Positions 44,411 through 53,766 of a stretch of 64,000 nucleotides of DNA are shown one piece after another (the first letter of the stretch is position 1; the number at the start of each line of letters is the position of its first letter). The stretch is from Hymenobacter sp. APR13 (GTDB lineage: Bacteria > Bacteroidota > Bacteroidia > Cytophagales > Hymenobacteraceae). The stretch spans positions 992,001 to 1,056,000 of the forward strand of contig NZ_CP006587.1 of the NCBI RefSeq assembly GCF_000737515.1, in the 5' to 3' direction. The notes under the pieces were generated by a model. It was not told the origin of the DNA. It searched no databases and saw only the letters and a program-made list of their open reading frames with translations. The translations under genes were made by a program, and so were the position numbers.

Positions 44411-45100
44411 ATGCCGCCCGTTACCCTACTCTACGCTTTGACCATTGTGCTACCGCTGCTGGCTACGGCCGTGGCCTTCTGGGCGGGCGGCTGGTGGCGG
44501 CGGCTCTATGTGGGTGGTGCGCGCCTGTTGCTGGGCGCGCTCATGCTGGGCGGCGGCCTCTACAAGCTCTCCGACAATCACCTGCCCGGCCTGATGGGCC
44601 CGCCCATGGACCACGCCTTTCTGGCCAAGCACAGTCTGGAAATCTTTGCCCGCTTCATTGGGGTGGCGCAGCTGCTGATTGGGCTGCTGCTGCTCACGGG
44701 CCGGTTTGCGCTGCTGGGGGCCCTGATGCTGGTGCCCATGTGGGTAGGCATCGTGATGCTCACCTGGTCGCAGCACTGGACGGGCACGCCGTACCTGACC
44801 TTGGGCTTCCTGATCCTGACTCTGGGGTTGCTGCTGCACGACTACCACCGGCTCAAATACGTGCTCTATCCGCCCGCGCAGCCCGAAACCATCCGGGTGG
44901 TGCCCTTGCGCACCGGGCCGCGGAGCCTGGAGGCACTGTGGTGGCTGGGGGTGGCCGTATTCATGGGCGGCAGCCTGCTCTACCCGGTTTCGCTGCGCAT
45001 GATGGTGGGCACCATGCTGGCGGGCCTGTTGCTGCTGCTGGCGGCCGGCGGCCTGCTGCTGTGGCGCCGGCGTACCGCCGCCGCCGCGCCCGGCGTTTAG
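44411..45100 (+). CDS. DoxX-like integral membrane protein
   Basis: A 229-residue protein with about six hydrophobic helices. The DoxX-like core is LLLGALMLGGGLYKLSDNHL, then FARFIGVAQLLIGLLLLTGR and ALMLVPMWVGIVMLTWS. The C-terminal pair of helices ends in a basic tail (LLWRRRT). Function unknown. It overlaps the convergent methyltransferase gene by 4 nt. Confidence 0.8.
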   Translation: MPPVTLLYALTIVLPLLATAVAFWAGGWWRRLYVGGARLLLGALMLGGGLYKLSDNHLPGLMGPPMDHAFLAKHSLEIFARFIGVAQLLIGLLLLTGRFALLGALMLVPMWVGIVMLTWSQHWTGTPYLTLGFLILTLGLLLHDYHRLKYVLYPPAQPETIRVVPLRTGPRSLEALWWLGVAVFMGGSLLYPVSLRMMVGTMLAGLLLLLAAGGLLLWRRRTAAAAPGV

Positions 45101-45900
45101 CCGCGCTGGCGCACCGCCTCAAACGTGAGGATGGCCGTGGCGGTGCTCACGTTCAGCGAATCAATGTAGCCGCCCATCGGGATGATGATGGTTTCGGTGC
45201 AGGCCTGCATGAGCTCGGGCGTGAGGCCGTCGGCTTCGGTGCCCATCACGAAGGCGGTGGGGCCGCGGAAGTCGTACTGAGTGTAGGGGCGGGCGTGGTC
45301 GGTGAGGGCGGCGGCGTAGGTGCGGATGCCATGCTGCTCGCACCAGCTCAGCAGCTCCTGCCGGGTGGTGGCCACGGTGGGCACCGTGAAGATGCAGCCG
45401 ATGCTGCTGCGAATGGCGTTGGGGTTGTAGAGGTCGGTGCGCGGGTCGCAGATGATGACGGCGTCGGCGCGGGCGGCGTCGGCGGTGCGCAGGATGGCCC
45501 CCAGGTTGCCGGGTTTCTCCACAGCTTCCAGCACCAGCAGCAACGGCGCGGCCGGCAGCTTCAGCGCGGCCAACGTGTGGCGCGGCGGCTGGGCCAGGGC
45601 CAGCACCCCATCGGAACCCTCCCGGTAAGCTACCTTCTCAAACACCGGCTTCGACACCTCAATCCACTCGGTGGCGGCCCCGGCGGCCAGGGCGCGCAAC
45701 TCGGCCAGGCGGGCCGGGCCGGCCAGTTCGGGGCACACAAACAGCGTGGGCACGGCTACCCCGGCAGCCCGGGCAATGGTGAGCTCGCGCAGGCCTTCGA
45801 TAATGGTGAGGCCCTGCTCGCGCCGCTCCGACGACTTTTGCTGGAGGCGCAGCAGGTTTTTGATGCGCGGGTTCTGAGGGCTGGAAATGAGGTCGGGCAT
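45097..45900 (-). CDS. SpoU/TrmH family RNA 2'-O-methyltransferase
   Basis: SPOUT methyltransferase acting on tRNA or rRNA. The N-terminal substrate-binding domain starts MPDLISSPQNPRIKNLLRL. The knotted SAM domain has ALEAVEKPGNLGAILRTADA, PTAFVMGTEADGLTPE and IPMGGYIDSLNVSTATAILT. 267 residues. The start at 45900 follows family convention. The exact target nucleotide is not predictable. Confidence 0.92.
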   Translation of the reverse strand: MPDLISSPQNPRIKNLLRLQQKSSERREQGLTIIEGLRELTIARAAGVAVPTLFVCPELAGPARLAELRALAAGAATEWIEVSKPVFEKVAYREGSDGVLALAQPPRHTLAALKLPAAPLLLVLEAVEKPGNLGAILRTADAARADAVIICDPRTDLYNPNAIRSSIGCIFTVPTVATTRQELLSWCEQHGIRTYAAALTDHARPYTQYDFRGPTAFVMGTEADGLTPELMQACTETIIIPMGGYIDSLNVSTATAILTFEAVRQRG

Positions 45901-46042
45901 AGCGAAAAACGGGCCCGGCAGGTGGGCGGGCCCCCAAAGATACGGGGCCGGGGGCGAGCGGCGGCGCACTTTTCCGTACCTCAACCGTTATCCTTGCACA
46001 CGCGTAAGCGTGCTGACTTTCGGTTTCGCCTTTTTCCTGCAA

Positions 46043-47542
46043 ATGCGGCTACAACTCAATACCAAGATTCTTCTGGGCTTCACGGTGGCGCTGCTGGTGC
46101 TCACGCTCACCTCGCTGCTGGCCTACCGCAGCATTCAGCAGCTGAGCTTCTACACGCGGCAGGTGGAGCACACCTACCAGGTGATGCAGCACACCTCCGA
46201 CATGCGCATGCGCACCCGCGACGCCCAGCTGGCCGTGCGCAACTATCTGCTGCTGGACGACTCCACCCGCCTGGACGAGGTGCAACCCAGCCTCGACGGG
46301 GCCCTGCGCAACTTCGATGCGCTGCAGCTGCTCACCCGCGACAACCCCACGCAGCAAACCCGCCTCGACAGCCTGCGGCAGCTGATTGCCTTCGAGCGGG
46401 CCCTGCTCAACAAGTGGCAGCGCGTCCGGCCCTCGCCCGAGGCCGCCCGCGACCTGGTGCTGGCCGACGCCAATGCGCTGAACGATATCCGGCGGCTGCT
46501 GGATGAAATCACGGCCGACGAAACCGTGCTGCTCGACCAGCGCCGCCAAAACCAGGATTTCTACGAAAACACCAGCCCGCTGGCCATCGTCGTGTCGGCA
46601 GTGCTGGCCGTGCTGATTGTGCTGTGGCTGTTCTCGAAAATCTCGCGCGAGCTGCAAGCCAACCAGCGCCTACAACAGGAGCTGACCACCGTCAACACAG
46701 ACACGGCCCGGCGCATCGAAATCATCGAAAACCTGGCCAACCAGGTGGTGCAGGGCGACTTCAGCGTGAAGATCAGCCAGGACCAGCAGCGCGACACGCT
46801 GGGCAAGCTGGCGACTTCGCTCAACCGCATGACCCAGACGCTGGACGAGAACTTCACGGCCCTCAAAAACCGAAACCAGGAGCTCGACCAGTTTGCCTAC
46901 GTGGCCTCCCACGACCTGAAAGCGCCATTGCGGGGCGTGATGACGGTGGTCAAGTGGATTGAAGATGAGCTGCACGGCGAGCTGAGCGAGCAAATGCGCC
47001 AGTATCTGGGCATGATGAAGGGCCGCCTCAGCCGCCTCGAAGACCTGATCAACGGCTTGCTGGCCTACGCCCGCGCGGGCCGCACCGAGCAGCACATCGA
47101 GGAAGTGAACGTGGCGCAGCTGGTCAGCGAAATCACGGAAATGGTGGTGCCGCTGAGCTTTCGGGTGGAGCTGGCCGACTCGCTGCCGGTATTCCAGACC
47201 GACCGCCTGAGCCTGCAGCAGGTGTTCACCAACCTGATGAGCAACGCCGCCAAGTACCACGACAAGGAAGCCGGCACCATCACCATCGGCTGCCGCGACG
47301 CGGGCAAGTGCTACGAGTTTCGGGTGCAGGACGATGGCCCAGGCATTGCCCCCGAATACCACGAGAAGATCTTCCTCATTTTCCAGACCCTGCGCGACCG
47401 GCACACCGCCGAAAGCACCGGTATCGGCCTGAGCATCGTTAAGAAGATTATTGACGAGCAGAAAGGCAGCATCCACGTTGAGTCGGCGGCCGGCCAGGGA
47501 GCTGCGTTTGTATTCACTTGGCCAAAAGAGGCCACCAAATAG
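46043..47542 (+). CDS. sensor histidine kinase with CHASE3-like sensor and HAMP
   Basis: A 499-residue membrane kinase. TM1 (about residues 9-28) and TM2 (about 178-198) flank a helical periplasmic CHASE3-like domain. HAMP (about 200-270) and a coiled coil come next, then the phospho-acceptor His290 in FAYVASHDLKAPLRG, the N box FTNLMSNAAKYHDKE, G boxes DDGPGIAPEYHEKIF and STGIGLSIVKKIIDEQKG. This is the phytochrome-type kinase group. The start at 46043 gives the TM1 signal anchor. It is followed by a response regulator, likely its partner. Confidence 0.92.
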   Translation: MRLQLNTKILLGFTVALLVLTLTSLLAYRSIQQLSFYTRQVEHTYQVMQHTSDMRMRTRDAQLAVRNYLLLDDSTRLDEVQPSLDGALRNFDALQLLTRDNPTQQTRLDSLRQLIAFERALLNKWQRVRPSPEAARDLVLADANALNDIRRLLDEITADETVLLDQRRQNQDFYENTSPLAIVVSAVLAVLIVLWLFSKISRELQANQRLQQELTTVNTDTARRIEIIENLANQVVQGDFSVKISQDQQRDTLGKLATSLNRMTQTLDENFTALKNRNQELDQFAYVASHDLKAPLRGVMTVVKWIEDELHGELSEQMRQYLGMMKGRLSRLEDLINGLLAYARAGRTEQHIEEVNVAQLVSEITEMVVPLSFRVELADSLPVFQTDRLSLQQVFTNLMSNAAKYHDKEAGTITIGCRDAGKCYEFRVQDDGPGIAPEYHEKIFLIFQTLRDRHTAESTGIGLSIVKKIIDEQKGSIHVESAAGQGAAFVFTWPKEATK

Positions 47543-47672
47543 GGTGGTGATGAGGGAATGAAGTGCTGAGTTGATGATGTAACGCTCTTACTCTGGTCTT
47601 CCATCAGCTTTAACTTCAGCTCCTGTTCTCTCATTGCCCTATCACCTGTCACCCCATCACTCCATCCCTACT
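47543..47672. repeat. fold-back region between kinase and response regulator
   Basis: GGTGGTGATGAGGGAATGA words (47545-47575) are imperfectly complementary to CACCTGTCACCCCATCACTCC words (47643-47668). The family matches the repeat at 50345-50506 (GATGAGGT words). Confidence 0.6.
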
Positions 47673-48083
47673 ATGCGCTCCGTACTGCTTGTAGAAGACG
47701 ATTTCTTTGACACCATGACGGTGAAGAAGTCATTCGAGAAATTTAGCGTTCAGCACAAGCTCTACACGGCTTTCAATGGCCTGGAAGCCCTGGATTTGCT
47801 GCTGGGTCGCAACGGAATCGAGCCGATCCGGCCGCTGCCCGAAGTGATTCTGCTGGACCTGAACATGCCTAAAATGAACGGCCACGAGTTCCTGGCTGAA
47901 ATCCGCCGCAACCCCGAGCTGGCCGACATTCCGGTGTTCATCACCACTACCTCGGCCATGGACGTAGACCGGCTCAATGCCCAGAACCTGGGTGTAAGCG
48001 GCTACATTCTCAAACCCATTGATTTTGAAACCACTACCGACATGGTAGACAGCATGAGCCTGCTGGAAAAGCTGCTCAAATAA
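47673..48083 (+). CDS. single-domain response regulator
   Basis: A 136-residue CheY-like receiver of the Rcp1 type with no output domain. The acidic pair is in LLVEDDFFD, the phospho-acceptor Asp62 in LLDLNMPKMNG, the threonine in ITTTSAMD and the lysine in YILKPIDFE. It probably takes phosphate from the adjacent kinase and acts through protein contact. Confidence 0.93.
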   Translation: MRSVLLVEDDFFDTMTVKKSFEKFSVQHKLYTAFNGLEALDLLLGRNGIEPIRPLPEVILLDLNMPKMNGHEFLAEIRRNPELADIPVFITTTSAMDVDRLNAQNLGVSGYILKPIDFETTTDMVDSMSLLEKLLK

Positions 48084-48106
48084 GAAATAAGTAAGAATCC
48101 TTTATC

Positions 48107-48508
48107 ATGACGCTTAAATTCGAAAACGACACCACCCGCATCTACTACGACGATACCATCCCCGGCTTGGTGCAGGTTTGGAACGGCTTTGCCACCGGCG
48201 GCCCTCTGCGCGAAGCCCACGACGCGCTGCTGCAGCTACAGCAGCAGTACGGCACGGCCAAATCCCTGAGCGACCTGCGCGCTATGCGCGTGATTCCGCG
48301 CACCGACCAGCAGTGGATTCAGGAAACATTTTTTCCGCAGGCGCTGGCTGCTGGCTACCGCGCCGTGGCCATCATCACCAGCGAAGACATTTTCAACCAG
48401 ACTTCTGTAAAGAATATTCTGCTGCATGTTGGGCAGAACGATACCTTTCAGGCCGAATACTTTCAGGACGAAAGCGCCGCCCGGGCTTGGCTGGTGCAGC
48501 TGCCGTAG
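48107..48508 (+). CDS. small SpoIIAA/STAS-like cytosolic protein
   Basis: A 133-residue protein, MTLKFENDTTRIYYDDTIPG, with alternating strands and helices and a conserved-looking SLSDLRAMRVIPRTDQQWIQ segment. Predicted layout resembles SpoIIAA-like domains, but I see no phospho-serine motif. It starts 23 nt after the response regulator, so it may be part of the same signalling operon; function unknown. Confidence 0.7.
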   Translation: MTLKFENDTTRIYYDDTIPGLVQVWNGFATGGPLREAHDALLQLQQQYGTAKSLSDLRAMRVIPRTDQQWIQETFFPQALAAGYRAVAIITSEDIFNQTSVKNILLHVGQNDTFQAEYFQDESAARAWLVQLP

Positions 48509-48614
48509 CGCCCCCTCAAAACCGGGCACTTATTTTGCGGCATCGGCGCACAGGTTTCGTCCAGAAGCCGTTTTTGTTGTAGCGCCTCATCCTTCGCCCT
48601 TCTGCTCTTTTCGT

Positions 48615-49544
48615 ATGCTATTTCGTTCTGCCTTGCTGCTGTCGTTGGGATTGGGGCTGGCCGCGCCCGCAGTGGTGCGGGCCCAGCAGGCTCCGCGTGA
48701 GCTGAACACCCTGCCGCCGGCCCCGCCCACCAGCCGCCCGGCCGCCGCCGCGCCTGTGGCCGCCCCCGACACCGCCCGCCAGGCTGCCCCGCGCCAGCTG
48801 GCTGCTCCGCCCGCGGCGCCCACTCCGCAGCCGCAGCAGGCCCCCCTGCCCCCGGCCGCTACCACCCGCTACAGCGTGGGCCTGAAAACCGGGCAGGTGT
48901 ATAAGGGATTCGATGTGCTGGTGAAGCAGCCGCTGCTGGGCCGCCCTTACCTGCTCATGGATGGGCAGCAGCGTTTCGAGCTGGACCAGGTGCGCTACTA
49001 CGAAGACGAAACCGGCTTCTACGTGCGCACCACGCTGCCCGGCCGCTCTTCCCGCGAGTCCACGCTGCGCCGCGACAAGGTGGGCCGCATCAGCCTCTAC
49101 TCCATCACCAGCACCCAGTACGCCGGCAACGGCATGGGCGGGTTCGGGGGCTATGGCCGCTACGGCGGGTTTGGGGGATACCCCTACGGCTTTGGCGGGC
49201 CGATGTACCGCACCACCAAAACCGAGTATTTCAGCAAAGACAACGGCCCGATTGAGAACTTGAACGTGCGCACCCTGGCTTTGGCCACCGCCGACAACCA
49301 GGCTGCGACCAGCCTGCTGCTGCAGGCCCGCCAGTACCAGACCTACACCACACTAAGCTACGTGGCGGCCGGGGGCCTGCTGGTGGCCGGCCTGGTCCAG
49401 TCGCTCAACCCCAACAGCAACGGGCCGGCTATTTCGCCGCTAGTATATGCCAGCCTGCCCCTCATGATTGTGCCGCTGGTGCTGGGCGGCAAAACCCAGA
49501 ACAACGTCCGGCAGGCCATCAGCCTCTACAACCGCGGGCAGTAG
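48615..49544 (+). CDS. exported protein with Pro/Ala linker and membrane segments
   Basis: A 309-residue protein. The signal peptide MLFRSALLLSLGLGLAAPAV is followed by a Pro/Ala-rich linker (about residues 30-85), a beta-rich domain starting RYSVGLKTGQVYKGFDVLVK, a Gly/Tyr-rich loop (GGFGGYGRYGGFGGYPYG), and two C-terminal hydrophobic helices (YVAAGGLLVAGLVQSL; LVYASLPLMIVPLVLGG). No known family; probably envelope-anchored. Confidence 0.75.
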   Translation: MLFRSALLLSLGLGLAAPAVVRAQQAPRELNTLPPAPPTSRPAAAAPVAAPDTARQAAPRQLAAPPAAPTPQPQQAPLPPAATTRYSVGLKTGQVYKGFDVLVKQPLLGRPYLLMDGQQRFELDQVRYYEDETGFYVRTTLPGRSSRESTLRRDKVGRISLYSITSTQYAGNGMGGFGGYGRYGGFGGYPYGFGGPMYRTTKTEYFSKDNGPIENLNVRTLALATADNQAATSLLLQARQYQTYTTLSYVAAGGLLVAGLVQSLNPNSNGPAISPLVYASLPLMIVPLVLGGKTQNNVRQAISLYNRGQ

Positions 49545-49615
49545 CTGGGAGGCGGGGCGCGCCAAAACCGGCCGCTCCGCCAACGCCAGGGCCCTTACCT
49601 GCGTAGGCTGCAGGT

Positions 49616-50344
49616 GTGATACCAGACCTTTTTTCGGCCGCCGATGCCGACACGGAAGCGCGCCGCCGCAAAGCCCTGCTGGTGCATGAGCGCCTGTGCG
49701 CCGAGTACGGGGCGCCCTTCCCGTTTTTCAGCACCAAAGACCCGCTCAGCGAGCTGGTCAGCGCCCTGCTCTCGCACCGCACCCGCAACCACGACTCGCA
49801 CCGGGCCTACCAGGAACTGCGGGCACGGTTTCCAACCTGGGAGGCCGTGCGCGATGCGCCCACCGAAGCCGTGCAGGAGGCCATCAGCGCCTGCACCTGG
49901 CCCGAGCAGAAGGCCCCGCGCATTCAGGCTGTGCTGCGCGAAATCAGCACCCGCTGCAACGGCGGCCCCTGCCACCTGGAGTTTCTGGCCGACCTGCCGG
50001 TGCCCGAGGCGCGGGCCTGGCTGGAAGCCATTCCGGGCATCGGGCCCAAAACCAGCGCCGCGGTGCTGCTCTTCAGTACCCTGCGCATTGCAGCTATGCC
50101 CGTGGATAGCCACCACCACCGCGTGGCGCAGCGCCTGGGCCTCATCGGCCCTAAAGTGGGCGAGGCGGCCGCTCACAAGCTGCTGGAGGCCCTGCTACCC
50201 ACCGGCTGGGATGCCCAGCAGGTCTACGACCACCACGAGGCGCTGATGTTCCACGGCCAGAAGTGCTGCTACTTCCACACGCCCGCCTGCGGCCGCTGCG
50301 TCATCCTCGACCAATGCCCGTTCGGCCAGGCACGGGTGAGGTAA
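49616..50344 (+). CDS. endonuclease III-like DNA glycosylase
   Basis: HhH-GPD superfamily enzyme of 242 residues. The helix-hairpin-helix IPGIGPKTSAAVLLF carries the catalytic Lys, and the catalytic Asp is in PVDSHHHRVAQRLGL. A [4Fe-4S] cluster motif follows: CYFHTPACGRCVILDQC with C-x6-C-x2-C-x5-C spacing. It likely repairs oxidised pyrimidines. The start codon is GTG; it diverges from canonical Nth in the N-terminal half. Confidence 0.88.
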   Translation: MIPDLFSAADADTEARRRKALLVHERLCAEYGAPFPFFSTKDPLSELVSALLSHRTRNHDSHRAYQELRARFPTWEAVRDAPTEAVQEAISACTWPEQKAPRIQAVLREISTRCNGGPCHLEFLADLPVPEARAWLEAIPGIGPKTSAAVLLFSTLRIAAMPVDSHHHRVAQRLGLIGPKVGEAAAHKLLEALLPTGWDAQQVYDHHEALMFHGQKCCYFHTPACGRCVILDQCPFGQARVR

Positions 50345-50506
50345 TTTTTGGTGATGAGGTGATGAGGTGATGAGGTGAAAATATTCACTCTTTGGCCTCT
50401 TGTTACTGGCTTTGCCTTACTTGCTGTCCACGTCACCCCATGACCGTTCACCTGTCACTCAATCACCCCATCACTTCATCACCAAAATTCACCTCATCAC
50501 CAAAAA
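50345..50506. repeat. fold-back repeat after the endonuclease gene
   Basis: 18-bp perfect arms (50345-50362 and 50489-50506), TTTTTGGTGATGAGGTGA and its complement. The left arm continues as a tandem GATGAGGTGAT repeat. The element fills the gap exactly, starting at the stop codon and ending 4 nt before the next ATG. Confidence 0.85.
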
Positions 50507-50510
50507 CCAT

Positions 50511-50711
50511 ATGAAACCTACTTACGGCGTACCGGCTTTGCTTTCGTTTTTCATTCCTGGCCTGGGGCAGCTCATCAAGGGACAGATTCTGAAGGCCTTT
50601 CTGATCTGGGCCGTAGGCGGCGCGCTCAGCTTTTTCCTGGTCTGGACCATTGTGGTGCCGTTTGTTATCTGGGCCTGGAACGTGTACGACGCCTACAACG
50701 ACCCGGCGTAG
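50511..50711 (+). CDS. small two-helix membrane protein
   Basis: A 66-residue protein, MKPTYGVPALLSFFIPGLGQ, with two hydrophobic helices and a short C-terminal WNVYDAYNDPA. The LSFFIPGLGQLIKGQ motif is common in small TM2/DUF5683-like membrane proteins. Function unknown. It ends 4 nt before the DUF167 gene. Confidence 0.8.
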   Translation: MKPTYGVPALLSFFIPGLGQLIKGQILKAFLIWAVGGALSFFLVWTIVVPFVIWAWNVYDAYNDPA

Positions 50712-50715
50712 CGGC

Positions 50716-50988
50716 ATGGCCGTGCTTCATCTGAAGGCCAAGCCCAACGCCCGCCAAAACGCCCTGCTGGTATCCCCGGACGGCACCATTACGGTGCGCC
50801 TGCACGCGCCCCCGCAGGATGGCAAGGCCAACGCCTGCCTGCTGGCGTATCTGGCCGAAGTGTTTGGGTTGCCGAAGTCGCAGCTGACTTTGCTGAGCGG
50901 CCACACCGCCCCGTTCAAGAAAGTGGAGCTGGCCGGCTTGTCCGATGTGACGGTGCAGGCTACACTTGCCCGCTATTCTGTTGCCTGA
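50716..50988 (+). CDS. DUF167/YggU family protein
   Basis: A 90-residue protein with the family core KAKPNARQNALL, VRLHAPPQDGKANACLLAYL and the strand-helix LPKSQLTLLSGHTAPFKKV. Small alpha/beta fold of unknown biochemical role, widely conserved. The start at 50716 follows the previous stop by 4 nt. Confidence 0.9.
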   Translation: MAVLHLKAKPNARQNALLVSPDGTITVRLHAPPQDGKANACLLAYLAEVFGLPKSQLTLLSGHTAPFKKVELAGLSDVTVQATLARYSVA

Positions 50989-51055
50989 CGGCAGCATTCC
51001 TGTAAGAATTAAGTACTCTGTACTTGACAATCAATATCAATCAAACCAACGAGTT

Positions 51056-51850
51056 ATGACCTTTCCGATGTGGGCGCAAGCCGGTTTTTGGGGGCTTGTG
51101 TCGGGGTCGGCACTGCTGCTGGGTGCGGCGGCAGGCTATTTCATGCGGGTGCCGCAGCGGCTGATTGCGGCCATTATGGCCTTTGGCAGCGGCGTGCTGA
51201 TTGCCACTCTTTCGCTGGAACTGATGGAGGAAGCCTACCACAAGGGCGGCTTCACGGCCACGGCGCTGGGGTTTCTGGGTGGCGCGGGGGCTTTCACGCT
51301 GGCCAACTGGCTGCTGGCCCGCCACGGGGCCAAGCACCGCAAACGCTCCGGCGAGCATCAGCAGCAGGAGCGCACCGCCGTGCAACAGGGGCAGACCGAA
51401 GGCTCCGAAAGCGGCGACGATAATGGCCTGGCGCTGGCCATTGGAGCCTTGCTGGACGGCATTCCTGAGAGCATCGTTATCGGGCTGAGCATGCTGGCGG
51501 GCGGCGGCGTGAGCGTGGTGGCCGTGGTGGCCATCTTCCTTTCCAACCTGCCCGAAGGCCTTTCCAGCGCCTCCGGCATGCGCAAGGCCGGCCGCCCGGC
51601 CCGCTACGTGCTGCTGCTGTGGGCCGGTATTGCCCTGATTTCGGGCGTGGCCTCGCTGGCCGGCTACACCGTGTTCAGCCAGTTCTCCGACGAGGTGGTA
51701 GCTGCTACCATGGCCGTATCAGCCGGAGCCGTGCTGGCCATGATTGCCGATACCATGATTCCGGAAGCATTCGACGTGGCCCACAACTTCACGGGCTTTA
51801 TCACGGTGCTGGGGTTTCTAGTGTCGTTTTTCCTGAGCAAAATGGAGTAG
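51056..51850 (+). CDS. ZIP family divalent metal transporter
   Basis: A 264-residue inner-membrane protein of the GufA/ZIP type with about eight helices. Metal-site motifs are in the paired helices: ALLDGIPESIVIGLSM and FLSNLPEGLSSASGM. A hydrophilic, Gln/Arg-rich cytoplasmic loop lies at about residues 93-122. It likely imports zinc or another divalent cation. Confidence 0.88.
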   Translation: MTFPMWAQAGFWGLVSGSALLLGAAAGYFMRVPQRLIAAIMAFGSGVLIATLSLELMEEAYHKGGFTATALGFLGGAGAFTLANWLLARHGAKHRKRSGEHQQQERTAVQQGQTEGSESGDDNGLALAIGALLDGIPESIVIGLSMLAGGGVSVVAVVAIFLSNLPEGLSSASGMRKAGRPARYVLLLWAGIALISGVASLAGYTVFSQFSDEVVAATMAVSAGAVLAMIADTMIPEAFDVAHNFTGFITVLGFLVSFFLSKME

Positions 51851-51869
51851 CAGAGCGAGTAGTAAACCA

Positions 51870-52008
51870 GTCATGCAGAGCCGGAGGCGTATCATCTCGC
51901 GTGTTGACGTTGCTTCACTGGCCCAGGGTTTAAACCCTGGGCTACGGAGCGGTTGCTGTTCAATTATTCGGCAACGTTAGTGCGCGAGATGCATCGGCAG
52001 TACCTCTG
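51870..52008. repeat. fold-back repeat with an inner 22-bp palindrome
   Basis: The arm from 51870 (GTCATGCAGAG ... CATCTCGCG ... ACGTTGC) is imperfectly complementary to 51971-52008. In the loop, 51921-51942 GCCCAGGGTTT and its complement form a perfect 22-bp palindrome. The outer arms belong to the AACGTCAT/ATCTCGC family seen at 33620. Confidence 0.75.
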
Positions 52009-52036
52009 TCCGACGTTCCATCTTCACTTCAAACAC

Positions 52037-52072
52037 GAAAAAGCCGTCAGATTCCCCCCTGACGGCTTTTTC
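52037..52072 (-). terminator. terminator downstream of amtB
   Basis: A 14-nt stem GAAAAAGCCGTCAG/CTGACGGCTTTTTC. It has T runs in both directions. Confidence 0.8.
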
Positions 52073-52145
52073 TCCCCACTCCACAACTCACCCGGCATGA
52101 GCCATCCCGCTTTCCGGAGCCGGAAGGCTGCTGCCCGGGTGGTAC

Positions 52146-53525
52146 TTACACGCTTTCCGCTACTGGTTCGCGCCGGTAGCTGCGCTCAAATTCTTCGTCG
52201 ATATGATAAGTGGACTCCTCGTGCTGGCTTAGGTCGAGGCCCAGTTCTTCGTCCTGCAGCTTCACGCGCAGCCCGAAGAGGCGGTCGGTGAGCTTGAGAA
52301 GCAGCCAGGAGCCCACGAAGGAGTAGCTCACCACAATCAGCAGGCCCAGCACGTGGTAGCCAAATACGGTGGCCGAACCGTGCACCAAACCCACTTTATC
52401 GGCGAATACGCCGGTGAGCAGCATGCCCACGATGCCGCCCAGGCCGTGGCACGGAAACACGTCGAGCGTGTCGTCGAGGGTAGTGCGGTTGTTTTTCCAG
52501 TGCACGGCGCCGTAGCTGATCAACGACGCCAGCACCCCGATGAAAATGCTGTGCCCGTATTGCACGAAGCCCGCCGCCGGCGTGATGGCCACCAGCCCCA
52601 CCACGGCCCCAATGCAGGCGCCCAGTGCGGTAGGCTTGCCGCCGTGCACCGTCTCGACCAGCAGCCAGGCCGTGAGGGCCGCGCCCGAGGCCAGCGTGGT
52701 GTTCACGAAGGCCAGCGCGGCCACTTCGTTGGCGGCCAGCGAGGAGCCGGCATTGAATCCAAACCACCCGAACCACAGCAGCCCGGTACCCAGCAGCACG
52801 TAGGGCACGTTGGGCGTGGAAAAAGCGGCTTTGCGCACGTGCGTGGTGCGACGACCCAGCACCATGGCGCCAGCCAGCGCTGCAATGCCTGCCGAAATAT
52901 GCACCACCGTACCGCCGGCAAAATCGAGCACGCCCCACTGCCGCAGGAAGCCCTCAGGGTGCCAGGTCCAGTGGGCCAGCGGGCAGTAGATGAACAGACA
53001 AAACAGCACCATAAAGGCCAGATAGCCCTTAAAGCGCACCCGCTCGGCAAACGAGCCGGTGATGAGGGCCGGCGTGATGACGGCAAACTTGAGCTGAAAC
53101 GCAAAGTAGAGCACAAACGGAATGGTGGCCGCAAACGCCGGATTAGGCGCGGTGCCTACGTTGCGCAGCATAATGAACGTGAGCGGGTTGCCGATCAGGC
53201 CGTGCCAGGAGTCGCCGTAGGCCAGCGAAAAGCCCACGAAGTAGAACACCAGCGTAATCACGCCCATGGCCACAAAGCTCTGCAGCATGGTGCTGATGAC
53301 GTTCTTGGGCCGCACCATGCCGCCATAGAAGAACGACAGCCCCGGCGTCATGATCAGCACGAAGGCCGTGGCCGTGAGCATCCAGGCCACATCGGCGCCG
53401 TTGAGCGAGCCCGCCAGCGCCGCCGGGTGCGGCAGTTCCGTGAAGGCCGCCACCGCCGCCAGCCCGACCAGCGTCACCAGCGAAAACATGCTCAGACTGG
53501 TAAGCTTTTTTGAAGGAGCAATCAT
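52146..53525 (-). CDS. amtB: ammonium transporter
   Basis: An 11-helix channel for NH4+/NH3 of 459 residues. It has the family MTPGLSFFYGGMVRPKN, TGSFAERVRFKGYLAFM, CPLAHWTWHPEGFLRQWGVL with the first pore histidine, and DFAGGTVVHISAGIAALAGA. A C-terminal charged tail (RVKLQDEELGLDLSQHEES) follows. No glnB/K gene is adjacent in this window. The upstream 235 nt is AT-rich; I see no full consensus promoter there. Confidence 0.95.
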   Translation of the reverse strand: MIAPSKKLTSLSMFSLVTLVGLAAVAAFTELPHPAALAGSLNGADVAWMLTATAFVLIMTPGLSFFYGGMVRPKNVISTMLQSFVAMGVITLVFYFVGFSLAYGDSWHGLIGNPLTFIMLRNVGTAPNPAFAATIPFVLYFAFQLKFAVITPALITGSFAERVRFKGYLAFMVLFCLFIYCPLAHWTWHPEGFLRQWGVLDFAGGTVVHISAGIAALAGAMVLGRRTTHVRKAAFSTPNVPYVLLGTGLLWFGWFGFNAGSSLAANEVAALAFVNTTLASGAALTAWLLVETVHGGKPTALGACIGAVVGLVAITPAAGFVQYGHSIFIGVLASLISYGAVHWKNNRTTLDDTLDVFPCHGLGGIVGMLLTGVFADKVGLVHGSATVFGYHVLGLLIVVSYSFVGSWLLLKLTDRLFGLRVKLQDEELGLDLSQHEESTYHIDEEFERSYRREPVAESV

Positions 53526-53766
53526 GTCCACAGGAATCGATGTAGTGCGTTATGCAAAGGCAATTTAACAACAAACTGCCTTTTCACAAGCAATACCCCT
53601 CCGTATTCAACCCCTATATTCTATAAAGTACCTTCTATACCAAAAATACACCCTAATAAATACACCCAATTCGTCAAAACTCACACATACATAAAGGACA
53701 TGCCTGTCACTTCGCTGACAGCGAGACAATAGGTTTACTTTCCAGCCTTACAGGGTTTAGCGACGG

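Noticed and set aside
44362..46506. A 714-codon open frame on the plus strand across the DoxX-like, methyltransferase and kinase genes
   Set aside because: It overlaps three well-supported genes and its Arg/Ala/Gly-rich translation is typical of GC-rich shadow frames.
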